A stretch of 64,000 bases of DNA from CAZEAP01 sp964510315 (GTDB lineage: Bacteria > Planctomycetota > Brocadiia > SM23-32). This document shows positions 33,758-42,934 of this stretch, piece by piece. Under the pieces are notes generated by a model that made no database searches, had not been told where the DNA came from, and saw only the letters and a program-made list of their open reading frames with translations. Every line of letters starts with the position of its first letter. Position 1 is the stretch's first letter. The DNA lies in the NCBI GenBank assembly GCA_964510315.1, contig CAZEAP010000006.1, positions 56,709 to 120,708 on the forward strand, read 5' to 3'. A program made the position numbers and the translations under genes.

Positions 33758-34201
33758 ATGGAGAAACAGCGCCCAATCCTGGTCAGCGCCTGCCTTCTGG
33801 GCCTGGAAACTCGGTACGACGGCGGAAGCTGCCCGCAAGAGGAGACCGTGCGACTTGCAGACCGTGCCTGCGTGGTGCCGGTCTGCCCGGAGCAGCTCGG
33901 CGGACTCAGCACTCCGCGGCCTCCCGCGGAGATCGCCTCCGGCGACGGGGAGGACGTTCTGGACGGGCGAGCGCGGCTGAGGGACTGTGAAGGGCGCGAG
34001 GTAACTGCGCACTACCTGCGCGGCGCAGAGGCCGTGGCCCGCATCGCCGCTCTGACCGGTGCCGCCCGTGCCCTTCTGAAAGAAGGAAGCCCGGCCTGCG
34101 GAGTCAGCAGGATAAAGCGGGACGGGCGGGACGTCTCGGGCTGTGGAGTGACCGCCGCCCTCCTGCGGAGAAAGGGAGTGAAACTTGAAGGAATTGACTG
34201 A
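33758..34201 (+). CDS. DUF523 family protein
   Basis: 147 residues. SACLLGLETRYDGGSC near the start, VPVCPEQLGGLSTPRPPAEI and KEGSPACGVSRI are characteristic DUF523 segments. Conserved Cys residues (CLLG, PVCPE, ACG, SGCGVT) could bind iron-sulfur or zinc. Function is not known to me. Its 3' end overlaps the next gene by 17 bases, so the two are coupled. Confidence 0.85.
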   Translation: MEKQRPILVSACLLGLETRYDGGSCPQEETVRLADRACVVPVCPEQLGGLSTPRPPAEIASGDGEDVLDGRARLRDCEGREVTAHYLRGAEAVARIAALTGAARALLKEGSPACGVSRIKRDGRDVSGCGVTAALLRRKGVKLEGID

Positions 34202-35468
34202 CCAGGAGGCCCCCGCGGCTCCGCCGCCCGAGAGGCTTCCCGGCCGCAAGCCGGGGCCGCTCCGCCGGCTCTACCGATGGACAATCCACTGGGCGGAGAC
34301 CCCCTACGGGCCGCTGGCGCTGTTCCTGCTCGCCTTCGCGGAGGCGTCCTTCTTCCCCATTCCGCCCGACGTGCTGCTGATAGCTCTCGCCCTGGGCGCG
34401 CCGGCTCTGGCGCTGCGGTTTGCGGGTCTCTGCACGCTGGGATCGGTGGTCGGCGGGCTGTTGGGCTACGTCATCGGCATGTTTTTCTTCCAGGCCGTGG
34501 GAGAGCCGGTGCTCTCCTTCTACCACTACATGGAGGAGTTCCGGAGCCTGGGGGAGGCATTCGCGAGCCACGGGTTTCTCTACATCTTCGCGGCCGCCCT
34601 CACCCCCATCCCCTACAAGGTGTTCACCATCGCCGCCGGCGTCTGGCACGAGCAGGTGCCGCTGCTCGTGCTGGTGGCCGCATCCGTGGTGGGGCGGGGG
34701 CTGCGGTTCTTCGCCGTGGGGCTGCTTTTCCGCCTGTTCGGGGCTCCGGTGAGGCGGTTCATCGAGAGGTACTTCAACCTGCTGACGGTGGTCTTCGTGT
34801 TGCTTTTGGTGCTCGGGTTCCTTTGTGTTACAATCCTGACGGGTTGCGGCGGCCGCGAGCCGTCCCTGCCGGAAGCGGCAGGCCCCGTCAATGACACGGT
34901 AACGGGGGAGACAGTGCTCTCGGAAGAAGCTCGCGAGACGTTGCTCCGGCTCGCACGGACCGCCGTCGAGGCGGCCGTGCGGGACGAACCGCTGCCCGAC
35001 TTCGAGGTGGACCATCCGGAGCTGCAGGGCGAACAGGGGGCGTTCGTCACGCTCCGCACGAATGGGGATCTGCGGGGGTGCATCGGTCGGTTCGTCGCCC
35101 AAAGGCCCCTCTGGCAGGTGGTCAAGGAGATGGCTGTAAGCGCGGCCACCCGGGACCCTCGGTTTTTCGACCGCCGCCTCCGCCCGTCGGAACTGGATGA
35201 CCTCTCCGTCGAGATATCGGTGCTCTCCCCGCTGGAGCGCATCGAGGACCCGATGAGCGAGATGGAGCTGGGCACGCACGGCGTCTATATTCGCCGGGGT
35301 GCCGCGTCAGGGTGCTTCCTGCCGCAGGTCGCCGAGGAAACCGGGTGGACCAAGGAGCAGTTCCTGGCCCACTGCTGCGCGGGCAAGGCCGGCCTCCCCG
35401 AGGATGCATGGAAGGATCCTCAGACGGAGGTCCTGATCTTCACCGCCGAGATTATCGAAGAAGACTGA
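34185..35468 (+). CDS. Fusion of a DedA-family membrane protein with an AMMECR1 domain
   Basis: 427 residues from a TTG preceded by AGGGAG. Residues about 30-225 are a DedA/YqaA-type protein: five or so transmembrane segments, the FxxPxP element in SFFPIPPDVLLIALA and a second in FAAALTPIPYKVFTIAAG. After a final helix with CVTILTGC, residues about 245-427 form an AMMECR1 domain containing LRGCIG and TRDPRFFDRRL. DedA proteins flip or transport polyprenyl phosphates and phospholipids. AMMECR1 has no established activity in bacteria. The frame is unbroken; separate genes would be the alternative, as the LTGC is lipobox-like. Confidence 0.8.
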   Translation: MKELTDQEAPAAPPPERLPGRKPGPLRRLYRWTIHWAETPYGPLALFLLAFAEASFFPIPPDVLLIALALGAPALALRFAGLCTLGSVVGGLLGYVIGMFFFQAVGEPVLSFYHYMEEFRSLGEAFASHGFLYIFAAALTPIPYKVFTIAAGVWHEQVPLLVLVAASVVGRGLRFFAVGLLFRLFGAPVRRFIERYFNLLTVVFVLLLVLGFLCVTILTGCGGREPSLPEAAGPVNDTVTGETVLSEEARETLLRLARTAVEAAVRDEPLPDFEVDHPELQGEQGAFVTLRTNGDLRGCIGRFVAQRPLWQVVKEMAVSAATRDPRFFDRRLRPSELDDLSVEISVLSPLERIEDPMSEMELGTHGVYIRRGAASGCFLPQVAEETGWTKEQFLAHCCAGKAGLPEDAWKDPQTEVLIFTAEIIEED

Positions 35469-35619
35469 GCGGTCCCGGGCGTGTCCCCTCTCCCTTTCCG
35501 GTGCGTTTCCCTTCCCTGATGCGGTTTCGGCGTCGTTCGAGTTGCGCGCCGCTGCATTCTCTGCTAATCCTGGCCTCTTTGGGAATCGTATTGCTGCACA
35601 CCTCAACGGGAGGGATCCA

Positions 35620-37512
35620 GTGAGTGCGGGCGAAGTGAAGGTCCAGCAGACCGCCGAAGGAACGCCGGGCACGTGGACGATCGAGAGCGAGCACCTGTCG
35701 GTCCGCGTTCAGGGCGACGGCCTGAACCTGTCGGTCACCGACCGGCGGAGCGGCAAACGGTGGCAGATGGAGCCGGAGCGGACCGGCTTCCTGGTGCAGA
35801 AGTACGGCCGCCAGCTCGCCAAGCCGCTGGAGACCCTCAATCTGACCGAGTGCCGCGAGGCCGAGGAGGACGGGTTCCGGGGCATCGAGCTGCGCAGTGT
35901 GCAGCCGGACCCATGGCAGCAGTACAACGTCCGGGTCCGCTTTCTGCTCTCCCCCGAGGAGCCCGAACTGCGGATCACGGTCGCTCCGCACGAGGAGCCC
36001 GGATACAACGCCGAAACGTGGATCCGGGAGGTGCATTACCCTCGCTCCTTCCAGCACGACGCGTCCGGCGACGCCTGCACCGTCATCCCCTTCCAGCAGG
36101 GGACGTTGCTGCCCGGCGACTGGCCGAACGCGATCCAGGGCACCCTGGCGGACAAGCTGCTGCGGGTCTGGGCGTGGGAGGCGGTGACGGGACCGTGGTG
36201 GGGGCACGTTGAGGAGTCCGGCGCCGGCTACCTGGCGATTATCGACACGCCCGACGACGTCGAGTTCGACTTCGACCACCCCGCCGGCGGCCCCACCCGC
36301 ATCGCCCCCTGCTGGAAGACATCCTGGGAGGCCTTCCGCTACCCCCGCCGCATGGTCTACCGTTTCTTCCCCGAGGCGGACCACGTGAAGATCGCCCTCG
36401 CCTACCGCGACTACTGCCGGCGGATCGGCCGGTGGCGCTCCATCGAGGAGAAGCGACTGGAGAAGCCTCAGCTCGACAAGCTCCGCGGTGCGATCAGGCT
36501 GCGGATAATGGCCCTGCTCAACCGGCTGAGCGGCGAGGAAGTGAGGCGGAGTTTCCGGAGTTTCGACGAGATCGCCGAGAAGCTCCACGAGACCGCCGAG
36601 AAGCACCCCGACGAAAACGTCTCCTTCACCCTGGCCGGATGGCAGACGTTGGGCTACGACCACGCGCACCCGGCCGCCTGCCCGCCGTGTCCGGAGGCCG
36701 GCGGGTGGGAGGGGCTGCGCCGCATAAGCGCGGCCGCCCGGGAGCACGGGTTTCTCTTCTCCCTGCACGCGCAGTATCGCGACTTCTATCTATCCTCGCC
36801 GTTCTGGAGCGAGGAGCGGACCCGCAAGGATTCCCGGCGGGATTCGCCGCGGCACTCCTACTGGGCCGGGGGGACCCAGTCGATCCTCTGTCCGGCGCTG
36901 ATGCTGGATTTCGTCAAGATGAACGTCCAGCAGATGCGCGACCAGAAGGTCCGGCTCAACGCCGCCCACCAGGACGTTCTGACGGCCATCCCGCTGGAGG
37001 AGTGCTTCGACGAGCGCCATCCCCTCACGCGGGGCGACTGTCGGCAGGCACGTTCCTCCATCTTCGAGTATTACCGAACCCTGGGGTGGGTATGCTCCAG
37101 CGAAAGCGCCAGCGACTGGGGTGCGCCGTTGCTGGACTCCATCCGCGTGCACTGGGCCCGGCTGGAGCCGGGACGGGAGGGCGAGCCGGTGGGCATCCCC
37201 GTGCCGCTTTTCAGCCTGGTCTTCCACGACTGCGCCATCCTGCGGAGCGGCGGCACCCCTCCCCTGCTCTGCGCGCTGGCCGGCGTGAACAGCGGACGGG
37301 CGGAGGACACGGTCCTGCGCAAGCTGCACGCCGAGACCGCTTACATGCCGCTGACCTCTCACCGCCTCCTCTCGGAGGACGGACAGGTGCAGGAATCCAC
37401 CTTCGGGGACAGCGTCGTGGTCCGGGCCGATCTGACCGAAGGCAGCTACCGCATCACCGGCCTCGCCGAAGAGGGGGAAATCTCCGGGTCCGTCCAGGAC
37501 GGCTCGACGTAG
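35620..37512 (+). CDS. DUF5696-like / GH101-like carbohydrate-active protein
   Basis: 630 residues from a GTG with GGGAGGGA eight bases ahead. A beta-rich N-terminal half (TWTIESEHLSVRVQGDGLNL, SGKRWQMEP) leads to a TIM-barrel-like half with FTLAGWQTLGYDHAHPA, FLFSLHAQYRDFYLSSPFW and RLNAAHQDV, in which Asp or Glu residues could be catalytic. Overall it resembles DUF5696 proteins related to endo-alpha-N-acetylgalactosaminidases. No export signal is visible at this start, so it may act inside the cell or the start may be wrong. Precise substrate unknown. Confidence 0.6.
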   Translation: MSAGEVKVQQTAEGTPGTWTIESEHLSVRVQGDGLNLSVTDRRSGKRWQMEPERTGFLVQKYGRQLAKPLETLNLTECREAEEDGFRGIELRSVQPDPWQQYNVRVRFLLSPEEPELRITVAPHEEPGYNAETWIREVHYPRSFQHDASGDACTVIPFQQGTLLPGDWPNAIQGTLADKLLRVWAWEAVTGPWWGHVEESGAGYLAIIDTPDDVEFDFDHPAGGPTRIAPCWKTSWEAFRYPRRMVYRFFPEADHVKIALAYRDYCRRIGRWRSIEEKRLEKPQLDKLRGAIRLRIMALLNRLSGEEVRRSFRSFDEIAEKLHETAEKHPDENVSFTLAGWQTLGYDHAHPAACPPCPEAGGWEGLRRISAAAREHGFLFSLHAQYRDFYLSSPFWSEERTRKDSRRDSPRHSYWAGGTQSILCPALMLDFVKMNVQQMRDQKVRLNAAHQDVLTAIPLEECFDERHPLTRGDCRQARSSIFEYYRTLGWVCSSESASDWGAPLLDSIRVHWARLEPGREGEPVGIPVPLFSLVFHDCAILRSGGTPPLLCALAGVNSGRAEDTVLRKLHAETAYMPLTSHRLLSEDGQVQESTFGDSVVVRADLTEGSYRITGLAEEGEISGSVQDGST

Positions 37513-37531
37513 CCGGAGATCGGCGCCCGAC

Positions 37532-39100
37532 TCACTCGATCGGATCGAAGAAGGTCAGGTCCGCGCCGAAGTTGTCCATGGCCGTCACGGCGTCGCCGCG
37601 AAGGCGAACGCCGATGTCGTGGTTCTCGTGGCGCAGCGTCAGTTCCCGCTCGACCAGCGGGAATTCCACCCGCATCCAGCGCCCTGTGGGCGGACTCTCT
37701 ATCGTCAGATAGCCGTCCTCCGGCTCCCGCACCGCACCGTCCAGGCGCAGCTCCCCGGCGGGCACCCAGGGCGGCACCCGCACCATCACCGCTCCCGGTT
37801 CCTCGGCGCGAAGCTCCAAAACTCCGTCGTCGTAGGGCAAACGCACGGTCAGGCCCTCGGCCTCGTGGTCGAAGAGCAGCTCAACGCGGCGCGTGTCGCC
37901 CTCCCGCCGGACGACATTAAGGTATGCCTCGCACAGCGACGAAGTCGCGCCCCCGACGATGTCCATGTGGAACATAATGCAGTCGAGACCCAGGGGCCGA
38001 TGGCCGTAGGGGGCGGGGAAGCCGAAGGCGCCGAGGTGACGGTCTGCGACGTCCCTGAGACCGTCCACGCCGTCCGGGTTCGGCGCGTCCTCGATGAAGG
38101 AAACGTCGCGCAGTTGGCTGGGCAGCAGGTGGCCGCGCAGAATGAGTTCGGCGTCGTGATATGCTTCCACGTGGCCCCACCGGCCGAGGATCAGGGCCGT
38201 CTCCAGGATATCGCCCGTGTTGTTGGCCTCGCCCATGTCGGGGCATCCGGTGGCGCGGTATGACTCGGGCGACCAGCCGAGCCGGTCGCGCAGCTCCCAG
38301 AGCCCGTTGGAGTAGAAGCGGCGCACCCGGTCCATCAAGTCAGCGTCATCGGTCAGGTCCGCGAACTGCGCCAGCCCGGAGAGTGTGCAGGTCACCGAGT
38401 GCACGTGCGTGCAGAATCGCTCGACATGATAAGAGCCGTCGGCCGGGTAGGACTCCTCGGTCGCCTTGCGCACAAGCGTGCGCCCCAGCTCAAGGGCTTC
38501 ATCGAGCCCGGTGGCCTGGTAGAGCCTGACCAGAGGTCCGATCGCTCGGGCGAGTCCGTAGATGAAGGACGGGTGGTGGGTCTGGAAATCGACCCCGTGC
38601 TCCGCCCTGAGCCGGTCGGCGTCCCAGCCGTCTTCGCTGTCCCAGTACTCCCGTATCGCCGCCAGGAACTGCCTGGCGCTCTCCAGCGCCTTCTCCGAGT
38701 TGCGATACCGGGCCAGGGCATAGAGCGCGAAGAACGTCTCGCGGCAATTGTGGACGTAGAAGACGGTGTGGTCCGCGCCCTTCTCCGGACGGTTGAGGGG
38801 CAACGCCACCGGGCCGGACAGCGACCGAAACGCGGCACGCGCGTGCTTGTCGATGCACTCCTCGCACACCTCCATGCCCACGACATCCTCGGCGCGCAGC
38901 AGCGCGTTCAGGTGCCGGCCCGGCACGTGCGTGTCGGAGTGCGGCGCATAGAACGACAGCCGGGCGGGCGGCGGCCAGACGTGTGAGTAGAAGAAGGGCG
39001 TGTCGTTGTCGTCCGCGTCGAAGACGCTGCACATCGTGCGACAGCCCAGGGCGATGGCGTCGCGGATGCTCGTCGTGTTCACGTTGCTCACTTTTTTCAT
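37532..39100 (-). CDS. Six-hairpin (alpha/alpha toroid) glycosidase-like protein
   Basis: 522 residues from an ATG preceded by GGGAG. Long helical repeats through residues about 110-400 (FFALYALARYRNSEKALESA, GLARAIGPLVRLYQATGLDE, LSGLAQFADLTDDADLMDRV, and GDILETALILGRWGH) resemble the (alpha/alpha)6 barrel of GH127-like beta-L-arabinofuranosidases. A beta sandwich (GLTVRLPYDDGVLELRAEEP, GAVMVRVPPWVPAGEL) closes the C terminus. It is convergent with the DUF5696-like gene (19 bases between) and divergent from the UroD-like gene. No signal peptide. Confidence 0.65.
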   Translation of the reverse strand: MKKVSNVNTTSIRDAIALGCRTMCSVFDADDNDTPFFYSHVWPPPARLSFYAPHSDTHVPGRHLNALLRAEDVVGMEVCEECIDKHARAAFRSLSGPVALPLNRPEKGADHTVFYVHNCRETFFALYALARYRNSEKALESARQFLAAIREYWDSEDGWDADRLRAEHGVDFQTHHPSFIYGLARAIGPLVRLYQATGLDEALELGRTLVRKATEESYPADGSYHVERFCTHVHSVTCTLSGLAQFADLTDDADLMDRVRRFYSNGLWELRDRLGWSPESYRATGCPDMGEANNTGDILETALILGRWGHVEAYHDAELILRGHLLPSQLRDVSFIEDAPNPDGVDGLRDVADRHLGAFGFPAPYGHRPLGLDCIMFHMDIVGGATSSLCEAYLNVVRREGDTRRVELLFDHEAEGLTVRLPYDDGVLELRAEEPGAVMVRVPPWVPAGELRLDGAVREPEDGYLTIESPPTGRWMRVEFPLVERELTLRHENHDIGVRLRGDAVTAMDNFGADLTFFDPIE

Positions 39101-39308
39101 CGGCGGCTCCCGCTGAAACTGGCCGTGTCGGTGCGTCAATGTATACACTGGCGGGCCGGCTCTGCAAGCTGCGGGGGCTGCCCGGCGCCGCTTGACAGCT
39201 CTGTCGGGCGGTAGATACCCTCTGCTGTATGGAGTAATTGCTCGGCGATTCTGCCTGAAACCGGACTTCAGGCCGCCGGGGGCGCTGCTTTCTGCACGTG
39301 GAGCAACC

Positions 39309-40364
39309 GTGGAAGAGATGACTCAACTGGAGCGGTTTCGCGCCTTCCTGGCGCGGACGGAGATGGACCGACCGCTGCGCTATGCGCACTACACGCCCGC
39401 GATGTTCGACCGGATGAAGGAGCACCTGGGCGGGGAGGACCCCAACGAGCACTTCCGGCCCGACGACGGCGCGCACGTGGGGCTGCGCCCGCCGGAAGGC
39501 TACGAGCCGCCCGACTTCACGCCGTGGTACGAAGAGGAGGTCGATCCCGACCAGATCGACGGTATCGGCGTGCTGCGCCGGAGGGGCAGCTTCTACCACT
39601 TCACCCACCGGGAAAGCCCCCTGCGCGATGCGCAGTCGCTGGAGGAGATCGAAGGGTTCCCCATCGAGACCGAAGAGGGCTGGCGGGAGGACCACATGGC
39701 GGAGGAAGTCGAGCGCCGCCACCGGGAGGGTCTTCACGTGATGGTGGGCGCCGGGCACATCTACGAGGACTCCTGGCAGATCCGCGGCTACCGGCAGTTC
39801 CTCACCGATTTGCTGCTCCGGCCGGAATGGGCGGAGAGCATCCTGGAGCGCGTCACCCGGCGCAACACCCGTCGGGCCGAAGCCGCCGCCCGCGCCGGGG
39901 CGGACATGCTCCAGAGCGGCGACGACATCGCCAACCAGCAGGCCATGATGTTCAATCCGGAACTCTGGCGCCGGTTCCTCAAGCCCCGCTGGGAAAGCGT
40001 CTACCGCGCCGCCCGCCGCATCAACCCCGACATCGCCATCTGGTATCACTCCGATGGCAACATCACGGAGGTCATCGGCGACCTTGTCGAGATCGGCGTC
40101 ACCGTGCTGAATCCCCTCCAGCCGGAGTGCATCGACGTGGAGCAGGTCTGCGGGCGCTACGGCGACCGGCTGCTGTTCGATGGGGCCATCGGGACACAGA
40201 GCACGTTTCCCTGGGGCGACCCGGAGGAGATGCGACGCACGGTCGCCCGCCGGCGGGAGGTCTTCGGGGGCCGGCTCACCCTGTCGCCGACCCACGTGCT
40301 GGAACCGGAGGTCCCGCCGGAGAACGTCGTGGCCTTCTACGGAGCCTGCAACGAGCCCTTCTGA
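39309..40364 (+). CDS. Uroporphyrinogen decarboxylase-like (URO-D fold) protein
   Basis: 351 residues from a GTG with GGAG upstream (an ATG at 39318 is the alternative). TIM-barrel protein with GADMLQSGDDIANQQAMMFN, WRRFLKPRWESVY, IWYHSDGNITEVIGDLVEIG and VTVLNPLQPECIDV, a pattern shared with URO-D superfamily members. The heme enzyme's N-terminal RQAGR motif is absent, so it is not HemE; the group includes methyltransferases that act on corrinoid proteins and many unassigned members common in Planctomycetota. Its neighbours are glycosidases, so a role in a methoxylated or modified sugar pathway is possible. Confidence 0.7.
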   Translation: MEEMTQLERFRAFLARTEMDRPLRYAHYTPAMFDRMKEHLGGEDPNEHFRPDDGAHVGLRPPEGYEPPDFTPWYEEEVDPDQIDGIGVLRRRGSFYHFTHRESPLRDAQSLEEIEGFPIETEEGWREDHMAEEVERRHREGLHVMVGAGHIYEDSWQIRGYRQFLTDLLLRPEWAESILERVTRRNTRRAEAAARAGADMLQSGDDIANQQAMMFNPELWRRFLKPRWESVYRAARRINPDIAIWYHSDGNITEVIGDLVEIGVTVLNPLQPECIDVEQVCGRYGDRLLFDGAIGTQSTFPWGDPEEMRRTVARRREVFGGRLTLSPTHVLEPEVPPENVVAFYGACNEPF

Positions 40365-40417
40365 GCACCGGTGCCGCAGGCCGCCTCTCGCCACCGGCGC
40401 CATCTCATTCGCCCACC

Positions 40418-41221
40418 TCAGAACTCGGACTCGAAGAGCTGCCGCAGTTGTTCCCTGTTGACGTGCTCTTCCACGGTGGCCGGTCCGGACGGCGGCGGCG
40501 TCCGGGCTTCCCTCAGGATGCGTTCCACCTCCGTCTGATCGACCTCCACCCCCATCGCCGACTCCCCCCTGGCCAGCCGGTCGATGCGGCGCTCCGCCAC
40601 GCGAAGCTGCTCCAGCGTCTCCCTGGCGCGCCGCAGCCATCCCTCGGACTCGTCCAGCAGGCGATCCAGCTCGGCCAGCTCCTCCAGCAGGGCGTAAGCG
40701 GCCGGGTCCGCTCTCAGCGCCTCGAAATCGGCGTAACCGTGCTTGTGCAGCTTCTGTTTCAGTTCCTCGCGCTCGTCCCTGAGCTGCCCGATGTAGTCCT
40801 CGGTCCTCTCAATTCGGCCCTTCAGCTCCTCCAGCGTCTGGGCCACCTCCTGTGCCGTGGCGACTGGCTGTGACGGGCTGAGCGCAGACCCCAGGTGAGG
40901 CAGCGCGGATGCACCCAGGAGCACGGCAAATCCGAGGGTCACCGCCGCCGCGAGGGTGCGGCCCCGGCCCGGGTGCAGCAGCGTGGCGAGGGCCGGGAGC
41001 AGGAGGGCCACGGCGAAGCCCAGCCGCAGGCCGGCCCAGTTGTCCCCCAGGTACCAGCCCAGGCTCAGACCCCATACCACGCCGGCCAGCAGCACGAATC
41101 CGCAGCCCAGGGACTCCCTCCGGCGCCGGGAACCCTCCGTGGAACGCCCGAACAGCAGGATCAGGGCGTAAGCCGCCAGGAAGAGGCCGACGACCAGGAA
41201 TGCCAGGGAAAGAGCGCTCAT
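40418..41221 (-). CDS. Membrane protein with cytoplasmic coiled coil, unknown
   Basis: 267 residues. Three or four transmembrane helices in the first 125 residues, then a long heptad-rich coiled coil (TLEELKGRIERTEDYIGQLR and on to about 225) and an acidic tail. Starts in an ATGA overlap with the upstream coiled-coil gene, so the two are translated together. No catalytic motif. Probably a scaffold or membrane-stress protein; function unknown. Confidence 0.6.
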   Translation of the reverse strand: MSALSLAFLVVGLFLAAYALILLFGRSTEGSRRRRESLGCGFVLLAGVVWGLSLGWYLGDNWAGLRLGFAVALLLPALATLLHPGRGRTLAAAVTLGFAVLLGASALPHLGSALSPSQPVATAQEVAQTLEELKGRIERTEDYIGQLRDEREELKQKLHKHGYADFEALRADPAAYALLEELAELDRLLDESEGWLRRARETLEQLRVAERRIDRLARGESAMGVEVDQTEVERILREARTPPPSGPATVEEHVNREQLRQLFESEF

Positions 41222-41970
41222 TCGCCGGCCTCCAGGAAGGCCCGGACGTCAACTTCGCCCTCGCTGGTGGCGGTGGCCTCCCCCACGCCCTTGCGGGACA
41301 GCTCCTCGACGGTCCGCACGGGCGACTCGGCCAGCACCTCCTGGTTCTGGCTGATGGCCTCGTTTGCCTGCTGGAAGAGCTGCCGGGTGCGGCCCGTCAG
41401 CTCGTTGACCCGCGCGATCTCCTTCTTGGCGGGCAGGGCGCTGAGCGCGGCCTTCGTCGCCGTGACCTGGGTGACGAGTTGCTGCTGTTTGGACGCAGCC
41501 TTCTCGGCCGCGGCCACCATGTCGTCGATGATCTCGGAGTAGTTCCGCCGTTGGAGCAGGATCAGGCGAACCTGTTCGATCAGCTCGCCCTTTGCGTAAT
41601 CCTGTCCCGAGACGCTGACCGGATAGCCCCCGCCCGCCTCCGCCCGTCGGTACGCCTCCCGGAACGTGGCGGCCAGCTCCTCGGCCTTCTCCAGCAGCGA
41701 GCGATGCTTCTGCAGCTCGGCGGCGAGGTCGTCGCGGGCTTCGGACAGACGCGTGCGGGTCGCCTTCAGATCGGCCAGGTCGCCTTTCAGTTCCCTCTCG
41801 GCGTACTCGATGAAGCCCACGGGGTCGGCCCGGCGGGCCTCCTCGGTCCAGCCGCCGTGCTGGCGGTAGACGTCGACGGCCTTCTGCCTCAGCCCCGGCA
41901 TGAAGCGCCAGGCCAGCACCCCGACGACAATCACAACGACGATCGCGACCACGAGTTTGCTTATCTTCAT
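41218..41970 (-). CDS. Single-pass membrane protein with coiled coil, unknown
   Basis: 250 residues. One N-terminal transmembrane helix (KLVVAIVVVIVVGVLAWRFM) then 200 residues of mostly coiled coil (ELKGDLADLKATRTRLSEAR and RNYSEIIDDMVAAAEKAASK). It looks somewhat like PspA-type or other peripheral coiled-coil stress proteins, but no motif confirms that. Two-gene operon with the gene downstream at 40418. Confidence 0.6.
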   Translation of the reverse strand: MKISKLVVAIVVVIVVGVLAWRFMPGLRQKAVDVYRQHGGWTEEARRADPVGFIEYAERELKGDLADLKATRTRLSEARDDLAAELQKHRSLLEKAEELAATFREAYRRAEAGGGYPVSVSGQDYAKGELIEQVRLILLQRRNYSEIIDDMVAAAEKAASKQQQLVTQVTATKAALSALPAKKEIARVNELTGRTRQLFQQANEAISQNQEVLAESPVRTVEELSRKGVGEATATSEGEVDVRAFLEAGE

Positions 41971-42311
41971 TGCGGCAGGCCCCCACGAGGTAACCGTCGG
42001 TCCTCCGCAGCCATGTTACGCGGCAACCGGTGAGATGTCAATGTGTGCAGAAGGGGGTTACCCCGGTTTTGGTGGCGTCTCTCCGTTGCAGGCAGGGCTT
42101 TGCTCGGCGCCGGGCCAGCACGGCCCGGCGCTGCGACCCGGAAGCTTGCCCGCCTCCGGCGGGGTCGCTGCTAAAGACATTCCACGCGTGAGCCCCGCGC
42201 GGGCTCTCTTGCGTGCGCTTCGGCATGAAATCTGCGCGATGTTCTGTGCTCTCGCACTGTAGCATTACTGTACGGATTGTCTGGGAAGTTAGACGGGACG
42301 GGGGACAGGCG
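41971..42311. other. Spacer with GC-rich palindromes
   Basis: No gene. Holds a perfect hairpin, GCCGGGCC-agcac-GGCCCGGC (42109-42129), and similar words nearby. It separates the coiled-coil operon from the small membrane gene at 42312. Confidence 0.5.
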
Positions 42312-42638
42312 ATGGATTCTGAAGTAGCGGCGTATCTGGAGCAGATAGAGTCGCGGACGCGGCGCGCGCGCAACATATTCGTCATGTCGGCCGCGTTCTG
42401 CGCGTTCTTGACGCTCCACCTCTCCTTCTTGAGTACGCCGGGGGTCTCCCTGGGACCTTTCCTCCTCTGGTCCCTGACGGCTGCCGCTTACGCGTTCCAC
42501 CTGCTCTTTCGGGCGCAGTCAAGGCTCACGGGGAGGGTGGACGACATTCTCGCGGCCGACCGGATGAAGGCGCGCCGGCGCCTCAGGACCATAAAGGCCC
42601 GCCTGCACGGCACCGACGAAACCGCCGAGCGCCCGTAG
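42312..42638 (+). CDS. Small membrane protein (MDSEVAAYLEQIE family)
   Basis: 108 residues. Starts MDSEVAAYLEQIESRTRRAR, then two hydrophobic segments (IFVMSAAFCAFLTLHLSFL and SLGPFLLWSLTAAAYAFHLL) and a basic C terminus. The first 60 bases are nearly the same as those at 44644, where only the start of a second copy survives. No known family. It is isolated between spacers and not clearly in an operon. Confidence 0.55.
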   Translation: MDSEVAAYLEQIESRTRRARNIFVMSAAFCAFLTLHLSFLSTPGVSLGPFLLWSLTAAAYAFHLLFRAQSRLTGRVDDILAADRMKARRRLRTIKARLHGTDETAERP

Positions 42639-42934
42639 AGCGCCCAACCCGGCGGGCAGCGCGAGTAACTGCACCGCCGCCACGGGACCAGCGATTAGCG
42701 GCACGTGTCCGCCGGAGGGCACACCGTAAGGCAAAGCCGAGCAAGGGAGCATCCGCAAAGCTCAAGGGACAACGTTAACACGATCACTCTCACCATTCAC
42801 GCCCCGGACGAGAGGCAAGAGATTGATGACGGGCCCAAGTCCGTACGCTGCTGCCGCTCTGCAAGACCTGAAATCTCCACCTATACGAGATTCTTACACC
42901 CCCAGGCGCCCAGGCCCTCGGCCGTAGTCAACTC

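Noticed and set aside
39309..40364. Calling the UroD-like gene hemE
   Set aside because: The N-terminal catalytic motif of the heme enzyme is missing and its neighbours are glycosidases, so it was kept as UroD-superfamily only.
38499..40640. Long open frame on the minus strand over the UroD-like and six-hairpin genes
   Set aside because: High GC leaves antisense frames open. The product is low complexity, crosses two well-supported genes on both strands and has no family features.
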